Shown here: positions 1 to 5,305 of the stretch, one piece after another
How positions within the stretch are numbered: position 1 is the stretch's first letter
Layout: each line of letters starts with the position of its first letter
Assembly: GCA_964632355.1 (NCBI GenBank)
Contig: CAZWBW010000039.1
Coordinates: 1-22,961, forward strand
Length of the DNA stretch: 22,961 bases
DNA from: JALOAP01 sp964632355
GTDB lineage: Bacteria > Chloroflexota > Dehalococcoidia > Tepidiformales > Tepidiformaceae
Direction: 5' to 3'
Notes under the pieces: model-generated
What the model was told of the DNA's origin: nothing
The model's input: only the letters and a program-made list of their open reading frames with translations
Database searches by the model: none
Position numbers and translations under genes: made by a program

Positions 1-299
1 GACCACGACGGGTCGCTCACCGGGATGCCGGCTGCGCGGATGCACGCGACCGTGGCGTAGACCGCGTTGACGTACTCGCTGTTGGTGACCTGCCCGTCCT
101 CGAGCGCGGCCTGCTGTTCGGGGCCAGCGCCCTGCGCGATCCGTTCTACCTCGCCGGCGGGCACCTGCGCTCCCTCGTTCGGGCCGGCGCCTGCGCTGCC
201 TGGCCACGCCATCGCAGCCAACACGGCTACCGCCGCCAGGGCTGCCACGCCAGCAGCGACAACCGAAACCCCTCGTACGCTACTCAACTGGAGCTTCAT
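1..299 (-). CDS. secreted or membrane-anchored protein of unknown function, N-terminal part
   Basis: Reading the minus strand from ATG at 299-297 gives 99 residues that run off the window edge. The N-terminus (MKLQLSSVRGVSVVAAGVAA...) has a charged start followed by an Ala/Val-rich hydrophobic stretch to about residue 31 and an Ala-Gly-Ala-Gly cleavage-type region, so it looks like a signal peptide. The following part is acidic and Ala-rich, with a segment V-T-N-S-E-Y-V-N-A-V-Y-A-T-V-A-C-I that could form a helix with one Cys. The start is supported by AAGGGAGAG about 6 nt upstream on the minus strand. I do not recognise the family and assign no function. It is a separate unit from rplKA, whose terminator lies upstream of it. 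Confidence 0.65.
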   Translation of the reverse strand, partial: MKLQLSSVRGVSVVAAGVAALAAVAVLAAMAWPGSAGAGPNEGAQVPAGEVERIAQGAGPEQQAALEDGQVTNSEYVNAVYATVACIRAAGIPVSDPSW

Positions 300-349
300 C
301 CCGCTCTCCCTTGTGGTATTGCAGTGCGTCGGCACGCGAACGCCGGGAT

Positions 350-377
350 GGTATATGGTTCCCGGTTTTTTTTGCAA
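350..377 (-). promoter_or_regulatory. candidate promoter for the secreted protein
   Basis: On the minus strand TTGCAA (377-372) is followed after 16 nt by TATACC (355-350). Each hexamer matches 4 of 6 sigma-70 consensus bases, and the start codon lies about 50 nt downstream. The spacer contains a run of eight A. A TACCAT box two bases further on is an alternative -10. Prediction by eye only. Confidence 0.35.
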
Positions 378-416
378 TATGCGAGTGACAAAACGACGAG
401 AAATGGCGCGGACGTG

Positions 417-446
417 AAAAAGGGCCACCCATCACGGGCGGCCCTT
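417..446 (-). terminator. rho-independent terminator after rplKA
   Basis: On the minus strand AAGGGCC pairs with GGCCCTT, extended inward past an A/C mismatch by a CCC/GGG pair, with a 5-nt loop, and is followed by a run of T. It lies about 33 nt after the rplA stop and ends the rplK-rplA unit before the next minus-strand gene. Confidence 0.8.
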
Positions 447-474
447 CCAACAGCCAACAGCCAACAGCCAATAG
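447..474. repeat. short tandem repeat, 7-bp unit
   Basis: Three exact copies of CCAACAG followed by one variant copy CCAATAG, filling the space between the rplA stop codon and its terminator. It would lie in the 3' untranslated part of the rplKA mRNA. It may be a slippage-prone microsatellite. No function is visible. Confidence 0.85.
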
Positions 475-479
475 CCGGG

Positions 480-1193
480 CTACGTCACCTTCAGCGACAG
501 CGTCTGGCCCAGGTCCAGCGGGATGCCGGGGCCCATCGTTGTCGTGAGCGTCGCCGACCGGATGTACTGGCCCTTCGCTTCCTTCGGCTTCGCGGCGTTG
601 ATCGCTTCAATGAAGGCGGCGAGGTTCTCCCGCAGCTGCTTCACTTCGAAGCTCACCTTCCCGATCGGCACGTGGATGTTCGCCAGCCGGTCGATGCGGA
701 ACTCCACCCGGCCCGACTTTGCGTCCTGCACCGCCTTGGCGATGTCTTCGCCCGCGACCACCGTCCCGGAGCGGGGGTTCGGCATGAGACCGCGCGGGCC
801 GAGGATGCGGCCGAGCCGGCCCACCTTGCCCATCATCTCGCGCGTGGCGATGGCCACGTCGAAGTCCGTCCAGCCGCCTTCAATCTGCTTGATGAGGTCG
901 TCGCTGCCGACATAATCCGCGCCGGCCGCTCGGGCAGCCTGTGCCGCCTCACCTTCGGTGAAGACGAGCACGCGGAGCGTCTTGCCCAGCCCGTGCGGGA
1001 GCACCGTCGAACCGCGGATTTGCTGTTCAGCGTGCCGCGGATCGAGGCCCGTGCGCAGGTGGAGCTCTACCGTCTCGTCGAACTTCGCGGGCGCGACGTC
1101 CTTCGCGAGCTGGATCGCTTCGTCCACCGGGTAGAAGCGGTTGCGGTCGACCTTGCTGAGCGCTTCGAGGTACTTCTTCCCACGCTTCGGCAC
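480..1193 (-). CDS. rplA: 50S ribosomal protein L1
   Basis: A 237-residue protein of normal L1 length. L1 binds 23S rRNA at the L1 stalk near the E site and in many bacteria represses its own operon by binding the mRNA. The sequence shows typical L1 features: the start PKRGKKYLEALSKVDR, the 'DETVELHLRTGLDPRHAEQQIRG' type segment and the signature GPRGLMPNPRSGTV near residue 135. The start is GTG at 1193-1191, two bases after the rplK stop, so the two are translationally coupled. A terminator follows at 417-446. rplJ and rplL, which often follow, are not next to it here. Confidence 0.97.
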   Translation of the reverse strand: MPKRGKKYLEALSKVDRNRFYPVDEAIQLAKDVAPAKFDETVELHLRTGLDPRHAEQQIRGSTVLPHGLGKTLRVLVFTEGEAAQAARAAGADYVGSDDLIKQIEGGWTDFDVAIATREMMGKVGRLGRILGPRGLMPNPRSGTVVAGEDIAKAVQDAKSGRVEFRIDRLANIHVPIGKVSFEVKQLRENLAAFIEAINAAKPKEAKGQYIRSATLTTTMGPGIPLDLGQTLSLKVT

Positions 1194-1195
1194 GG

Positions 1196-1618
1196 CTACA
1201 CCACCTCGATGCCCATGCTGCGGGCCGTACCTTCGACGATCTTCATCGCGTCTTCGATCGTGTTCGCGTTCAGGTCCGGCATCTTGGTCTCGGCGATCTT
1301 CCGGATGTCAGCCACCTTGACCTTGCCGACCTTCTGGACGCGAGCGTTGCCGCTGCCCTTCTCGATGCCCGCGGCCTTGCGCAGCAGGTCGGCTGCCGGC
1401 GGCGTGCGAAGGACGAACGTGAACGAGCGGTCTTCGTAAACGGTGAGCTGCGCCGGGAGCACCTGCCCCACCTTGTCGGCGGTGCGCGCGTTGTACTCCT
1501 TGACGAACTCCATGATGTTCACGCCGTGCTGGCCGAGCGCGGGACCAACCGGCGGCGCCGGGCTGGCCTTACCAGCCGGCAGTTGCAGTGTGAGCACTGC
1601 GCGGACTTTCTTTGCCAC
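1196..1618 (-). CDS. rplK: 50S ribosomal protein L11
   Basis: A 140-residue L11, the usual length. L11 sits at the GTPase-associated centre of the large subunit and takes part in factor binding and the stringent response. The start GTG-GCA-AAG-AAA-GTC at 1618 was chosen over a longer in-frame extension because L11 proteins begin MAKKV and because AGGAG lies 8 nt upstream. Visible motifs are PAGKASPAPPVGPALGQHG, NIMEFVKEYNART and the C-terminal MPDLNANTIEDAMKIVEGTARSMGIEV. It forms a two-gene unit with rplA. The upstream gene is a GNAT acetyltransferase rather than the common nusG/secE. Confidence 0.97.
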   Translation of the reverse strand: MAKKVRAVLTLQLPAGKASPAPPVGPALGQHGVNIMEFVKEYNARTADKVGQVLPAQLTVYEDRSFTFVLRTPPAADLLRKAAGIEKGSGNARVQKVGKVKVADIRKIAETKMPDLNANTIEDAMKIVEGTARSMGIEVV

Positions 1619-1712
1619 GAAACGAACTCCTGTGTCCAAGCGGGCGGGCCGGCCAGCGGCCTTCCGCGCCCTCCACGAAATTGACGGCGCCACCAGGGGC
1701 GCACGAACCATT

Positions 1713-1741
1713 ATTGTCGCCCGGCCGCGACTGTCACTCAA
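1713..1741 (-). promoter_or_regulatory. candidate rplKA promoter
   Basis: On the minus strand TTGAGT (1741-1736), a 17-nt spacer and GACAAT (1718-1713), each 4/6 to consensus. The leader to the rplK GTG would be about 85-90 nt, long enough to carry an L1-binding autoregulatory element, although I could not identify one. Confidence 0.4.
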
Positions 1742-1753
1742 CATCGCGCGCGG

Positions 1754-2266
1754 TCAGCGTTCGCGGTGCCGGTAACGAACCTCGCGCGAAACCTGCCGTC
1801 CCGGCCACTCCCATGGGCGCACCCTGCCATCGTGCTCCCAGCCGGCGCGTTCGTAGAAGCGGCGGGCGCCCTCGTTCCCCTCAAGCGTCCACAGTACCAG
1901 CGGGCCGTATCCGCGCTCCCGGAGGTCGGCCACGGCGTGTTCGAACAGTTCGCGGCCAATCCCCGTTCCGATTTCCGCAGGGGCGACGTACAGGAGGCGT
2001 ACCTCGCCGGCCGCCGGCGGCAGGTCGTCGTCGGTGGCTGCAGCGGTATCCGCGAACGCCACGACGCGGCCGTCCTTTTCGGCGACCCACGTCCGCAGGC
2101 CCCGCTGGCGCACCAGCGAGCTTGCACGCAGTTCGGCCCACTCCTCGAGCGGAGTGCCATCCAGCACCCGGTCGTCGATCCAGCCGCGGTAGGCGTGCTG
2201 GCGGCCGGCCATGTGGATGCGGCAGATGGCGGCGAAGTCCGCGTCGCGGGCCGGGCGAATCTGCAT
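1754..2266 (-). CDS. GNAT-family N-acetyltransferase
   Basis: A 170-residue single-domain GNAT protein that would transfer an acetyl group from acetyl-CoA to an amine; the substrate is unknown. It begins MQIRPARDADFAAICRIHMA, the usual beta-1/alpha-1 opening. The acetyl-CoA pyrophosphate loop (motif A) is E-I-G-T-G-I-G-R-E-L near residues 98-107, after the beta-4 strand VRLLYVAP. The motif B end is EGNEGARRFYERAGW near residues 129-143. The family includes RimI-like protein acetylases and drug acetylases, and the neighbours do not decide between them. The ATG at 2266 has the box TAAGGT 6 nt upstream on the minus strand, so the mRNA may be leaderless. It lies 135 bp upstream of rplK on the same strand. 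Confidence 0.88.
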   Translation of the reverse strand: MQIRPARDADFAAICRIHMAGRQHAYRGWIDDRVLDGTPLEEWAELRASSLVRQRGLRTWVAEKDGRVVAFADTAAATDDDLPPAAGEVRLLYVAPAEIGTGIGRELFEHAVADLRERGYGPLVLWTLEGNEGARRFYERAGWEHDGRVRPWEWPGRQVSREVRYRHRER

Positions 2267-2380
2267 CTCGCGACCTTACTCCCGCGCCGCCCGCGGCGCA
2301 TCGGCCGTCGGCGTACCCCTTTCGCGCCCCGCCCCACTTCGCGTAGCGTTCGCGCCAAAGCGAAACACCGGGAGGCTCCC

Positions 2381-3262
2381 TTGGCTACGTACCAGTTCAT
2401 CGAACTCGACCGCGTAGGCACCGACGGCCGCGTCGGGCGCATCACCCTCAATCGCCCCGAAAAGATGAACGCGCTCTCGCAGGAACTCCTGTACGAGCTC
2501 AACGACGCGCTGCATGACTACGAGGCCGACCAGTCCGTCCGCGTCATCATCCTCCGCGGCGCCGGCCGCACCTTCAGCGCCGGCTACGACCTCGCTCCCG
2601 CCGGTGGTGGCGCCGATGCGGTCGTTCGCCGCCACCCCTCGGCCGATGCGAAGGGCCGTCGCCTGCTCATGGGCATCCGCACCGGCATGCAGCAGGTCAC
2701 CGATATCCATATGTATTTCTGGAACATGGCTCGCGTCACCATCGCGCAGGTCCACGGCTACGCGCTCGCCGGTGGGTGCGAACTCGCGATGATGGCCGAC
2801 CTCGTCACTGCCGCCGACGATGCCCAGTTCGGCCACCCCGGCCTCCGCGGCCTCGGCACCAGCCGCACGGGCGTCATCTGGCCGCTCGTCATCGGCATGC
2901 GCAAGGCGAAGGAGCTCTACTACACCGGCGACAGCATCTCCGGCGCCGAAGCCGAACGCATCGGCATGATCAACCACGCCTGGCCCAAGGAGGAGCTCGA
3001 GGAGCGCACCATCGCGCTCGCCGATCGCCTCGCGAACCTGAGCGCCGACCACCTCGCCATCCTCAAGCTCAACATGAACCGCTTCTACGAAAACATGGGC
3101 ATCTACTCGTCGGTGCGAAGCTCCACCGACCTCGATGCCGCCGCCCAGTTCACGGAGCAGGCCTACCTCTGGCAGGACAAGGTGCGCGAATCGTTCGAAG
3201 CCGGGACGGGGCTCAAGGGCGCGCTCGAATGGCGCGACGGCCCGTACCGCCAGCAGCCGTAA
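2381..3262 (+). CDS. crotonase-fold (enoyl-CoA hydratase/isomerase family) protein
   Basis: A 293-residue crotonase-superfamily protein acting on an acyl-CoA thioester. The TTG start at 2381 was chosen because GGGAGG lies 5 nt upstream and the family normally starts just before the first strand (here VGRITLNRPEKMNALS). The oxyanion-hole segments are RTFSAGYDL (about 64-71) and ALAGGCELAMMADL (about 128-141). Glu134 matches the first catalytic Glu of enoyl-CoA hydratase, but the second (the Glu of the usual Q-P-E) is Gly154 in H-P-G-L. A plain hydratase is therefore unlikely; an isomerase, hydrolase, decarboxylase or unknown reaction is possible. The long C-terminal part (SSVRSSTDLDAAAQ onward) has the trimerisation-type helices. 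It appears monocistronic. Confidence 0.9.
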   Translation: MATYQFIELDRVGTDGRVGRITLNRPEKMNALSQELLYELNDALHDYEADQSVRVIILRGAGRTFSAGYDLAPAGGGADAVVRRHPSADAKGRRLLMGIRTGMQQVTDIHMYFWNMARVTIAQVHGYALAGGCELAMMADLVTAADDAQFGHPGLRGLGTSRTGVIWPLVIGMRKAKELYYTGDSISGAEAERIGMINHAWPKEELEERTIALADRLANLSADHLAILKLNMNRFYENMGIYSSVRSSTDLDAAAQFTEQAYLWQDKVRESFEAGTGLKGALEWRDGPYRQQP

Positions 3263-3297
3263 GCCGCCTCGCTGAGAGAGCACTGCAATTCGCTAAC

Positions 3298-3332
3298 GCC
3301 GGGCCGCCACCGGAGACGGCTGGCCGCCCGGC
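3298..3332 (+). other. long GC-rich hairpin, possible terminator or leader structure
   Basis: GCCGGGC pairs with GCCCGGC, then a C/C mismatch, GCCA with TGGC, and CCG with CGG closing a GAGA tetraloop. It starts 35 nt after the crotonase stop and ends directly before TAGGCT, a possible -10 box for the next gene. It has no T-run, so intrinsic termination is uncertain. Confidence 0.45.
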
Positions 3333-3371
3333 TAGGCTGAACCCAGGGCGCTCGCCCCGGGGGACAAGCGC

Positions 3372-3863
3372 GTGGACGAAGCAGACCGGCCGAAGGACGC
3401 CCGGCGCTCCTTCTGGGTGCTCCTGTTGCTTGGCATCGGCGTAATGGCCGCGGTAGACGAAATCGTCTTCCACCAGCTCCTCTCGTGGCACCACTTCTAC
3501 GACGAGTCGTCCACCGACGCGGCGCTCGCCTCCGACGGGGCGCTCCATGCCGTCGAACTCATCGTCATCGTTGCGGCGCTCTTCCTTTTCGCTGACCTGC
3601 GGTCGCGCCGGGCCCTGTCTGTCCCCTGGGCGTGGAGCGGCTTCTTCGTTGGGGCCGGCGCGTTCCAGCTCTTCGATGGCCTCGTCGACCACAAGGTCCT
3701 GCGCGTCCACCAGGTTCGGTACGACGTCGACACCCTGCCGTACGACCTCGCGTGGAACGGCTTCGCGCTGGCGTTGCTGGCGGTCGGCGTGGCGCTCGCC
3801 TGGCGCGCGCGAAACATCGAACGGGGCGCGAACCTCCCCCGCCGCGCTGAGGCCCGGGGATGA
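3372..3863 (+). CDS. DUF2243-like membrane protein
   Basis: A 163-residue protein with about four predicted membrane helices: FWVLLLLGIGVMAAV (about 14-28), ALHAVELIVIVAALFLFA (about 57-74), a Trp/Phe-rich helix around SGFFVGAGAFQLFDGLVDH, and AWNGFALALLAVGVALAW (about 126-143). The family hallmarks are the intramembrane V-D-E-I-V-F-H-Q-L-L-S-W-H-H-F and F-D-G-L-V-D-H-K-V-L-R-V-H-Q motifs, rich in His and Asp that could bind metal or haem. The function of the family is unknown. The start is GTG at 3372 with GGGGGA about 6 nt upstream. It overlaps the next gene by 4 bp (ATGA), and members are often found beside CtaG-like proteins, suggesting a shared role in respiratory assembly (inference). 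Confidence 0.85.
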   Translation: MDEADRPKDARRSFWVLLLLGIGVMAAVDEIVFHQLLSWHHFYDESSTDAALASDGALHAVELIVIVAALFLFADLRSRRALSVPWAWSGFFVGAGAFQLFDGLVDHKVLRVHQVRYDVDTLPYDLAWNGFALALLAVGVALAWRARNIERGANLPRRAEARG

Positions 3864-4726
3864 CCGCGTTCGCGGTGCCGTTTCTGCATGCTGCGTCGCC
3901 GTCCGAGCCGCCCGCGCTGCTGCTCGCCGTTCTCCCCGCGCTCGCGTGGGCCTACGTCGCTGCCGCGTCCCGTGTTCGGTCGCGCGGGAAGCGCTGGGGC
4001 TGGTGGCGAACCGCGGCGTTCTTGCTCGGCGTGGCGCTTGTCGGTGTCAGCCTCACGCCTGCAACAGGGCTGGTGGTGTCCGGGTTCGCCGAACACGCCC
4101 TCGAACACGTAGTGCTCGGCATGCTCGGCCCGGCCGTGCTGGTGTTCGGCGCACCGGTGACGCTGCTCCTCGCGAGCCTGCCCCGGCGCCATGCCCGCTC
4201 ACTCGCCACGCGGCTGCGAAGCCGACCAGCCCGCACCATCGCCCACCCGGCGACCGCTGCGGTGCTCAACGTGGGCGGCATGGCCCTCCTCTACCTGTCT
4301 CCCCTCTATGCGGCATCCGAAACGAACCCGCTGCTCCACCTCGCCGTCCACGTGCACCTGTTCGTGGCGGGCTACCTGTTCGCGTGGTCCATCGCGGGCG
4401 TCGACCCGGCGCCCCACCGCCCGCGCTTCGCCCTCCGGCTGGTGGTCCTGGCGCTCGCCGCCGCAGCTCACGCCGGGCTCATCAAGGTGATGTTCGGGCA
4501 GGTGCTTCCCGCCGGAACCGGCCACACCGATGCCGAGATTCGCGAGGGCCTGCGGTGGATGTACTACGGCGCCGACGTCACCGAACTGCTGATCGCGATC
4601 GCGCTGTTCGCCGCGTGGTACCGAAGCCGCCGCCCCTGCCGAGTCCCGCGCACAGTGACGCAGCCCGCGGCTCGAACGACTGCCGGCTTTGTGAGCCGAT
4701 TCGCGGCGCTGCTACCCGGCCGGTAG
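3860..4726 (+). CDS. ctaG: CtaG-like (caa3-type) cytochrome c oxidase assembly protein
   Basis: A 288-residue polytopic inner-membrane protein with about seven hydrophobic segments. It matches the Bacillus CtaG/caa3 family (not the copper chaperone Cox11): short N-terminal outer segment, a helix with F-A-E-H-A-L-E-H-V-V-L-G-M-L-G-P (about 76-91), A-P-V-T-L-L-L-A around 98-105, a helix with H-L-A-V-H-V-H-L-F-V-A-G-Y-L-F-A-W and the late M-Y-Y-G-A-D-V-T-E-L segment. The membrane histidines are the likely metal-binding residues. CtaG is needed for cytochrome caa3 oxidase in Bacillus subtilis. No oxidase gene lies in the window. The ATG overlaps the upstream DUF2243 stop (ATGA). Its 3' end overlaps the convergent phosphatase gene by 15 bp. 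Confidence 0.85.
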   Translation: MTAFAVPFLHAASPSEPPALLLAVLPALAWAYVAAASRVRSRGKRWGWWRTAAFLLGVALVGVSLTPATGLVVSGFAEHALEHVVLGMLGPAVLVFGAPVTLLLASLPRRHARSLATRLRSRPARTIAHPATAAVLNVGGMALLYLSPLYAASETNPLLHLAVHVHLFVAGYLFAWSIAGVDPAPHRPRFALRLVVLALAAAAHAGLIKVMFGQVLPAGTGHTDAEIREGLRWMYYGADVTELLIAIALFAAWYRSRRPCRVPRTVTQPAARTTAGFVSRFAALLPGR

Positions 4727-5182
4727 ACGCCAGCGGAAGTCGTGGTTTCGCAGGAGCTGGTCGATCCGCGGGTCCCGGAGCTGCGACAGGATGTGGCTCA
4801 CGATGCGGCCCGTCCGGTCCATGCCCGCGCTGCAGTGCACCAGTACCGGCTTCGGCAGCGACTGGAACGCGCGCCACGCCTGTTCGTACTGCTCCGGCGT
4901 GAACGGCACGGTCTGCTGGTCCGGCGCAGGGATGTGCGCCACTTCGAGCCCTGCGCGCTGGTACCGCCCGAGCAGCCCCTCGGGGAGCGAATGCCGGTAC
5001 AGCCACAGCTGGCTTTCGTCGATCAGGCAGATCACCGAGCGGATGCCGCGGTGCAGCACCCGTTCGAGCCATTCGTCTACCACGTGGGCCGGTACCCGGC
5101 GCTCTTCTCCCGGCGTGTAGCCCGGCCGGGGGCTCGTCGCGATGAGCCCTTCCACCACCCAGTTCGGAATCTGCACGGGCAT
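4712..5182 (-). CDS. dual-specificity/tyrosine-type protein phosphatase
   Basis: A 156-residue cytosolic phosphatase of the Cys-dependent PTP/DSP fold. The signature loop H-C-S-A-G-M-D-R-T-G has nucleophile Cys117 and phosphate-binding Arg123. Asp88 in A-P-D-Q-Q is the likely general acid. The upstream strand IRSVICLIDESQ and the final helix RIVSHILSQLRDPRIDQLL fit small DSPs. The ATG at 5182 was chosen because the longer in-frame extension (48 more residues) is Arg/Pro-rich and not family-like. The ribosome-binding site is weak (GGGAAG, far upstream), so the start is less certain than the domain. Substrate is unknown: a phosphoprotein or a phosphorylated nucleotide or inositol. Confidence 0.85.
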   Translation of the reverse strand: MPVQIPNWVVEGLIATSPRPGYTPGEERRVPAHVVDEWLERVLHRGIRSVICLIDESQLWLYRHSLPEGLLGRYQRAGLEVAHIPAPDQQTVPFTPEQYEQAWRAFQSLPKPVLVHCSAGMDRTGRIVSHILSQLRDPRIDQLLRNHDFRWRLPAG

Positions 5183-5292
5183 ATTCTGCGGTGCTTCCCG
5201 CCCGCCTGTCGATTCCGTCCCCTCTGCCGCCGTGTAACGAAATCTCGCCACCGCGAACCCGGAGGGTGGCTCACAGCGCCCGCTGGAAACCG

Positions 5293-5298
5293 TAGGCT
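5293..5298 (+). promoter_or_regulatory. candidate -10 box (TAGGCT) for a leaderless mRNA
   Basis: TAGGCT ends 7 nt before the ATG at 5306, so transcription could begin at or next to the start codon. There is no clear -35 box. TAGGGC between them is a poor ribosome-binding site. Confidence 0.35.
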
Positions 5299-5305
5299 GT
5301 AGGGC

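Noticed and set aside
1443..1775. Plus-strand open frame across rplK
   Set aside because: Shadow of the ribosomal protein gene in another frame.
2276..3283. Long minus-strand open frame (335 codons) opposite the first crotonase
   Set aside because: Fully antisense to a conserved gene; no recognisable domain.
3547..4902. Plus-strand open frame of 451 codons across DUF2243 and ctaG
   Set aside because: Arg/Pro/Ala-rich shadow frame over two well-supported membrane-protein genes.
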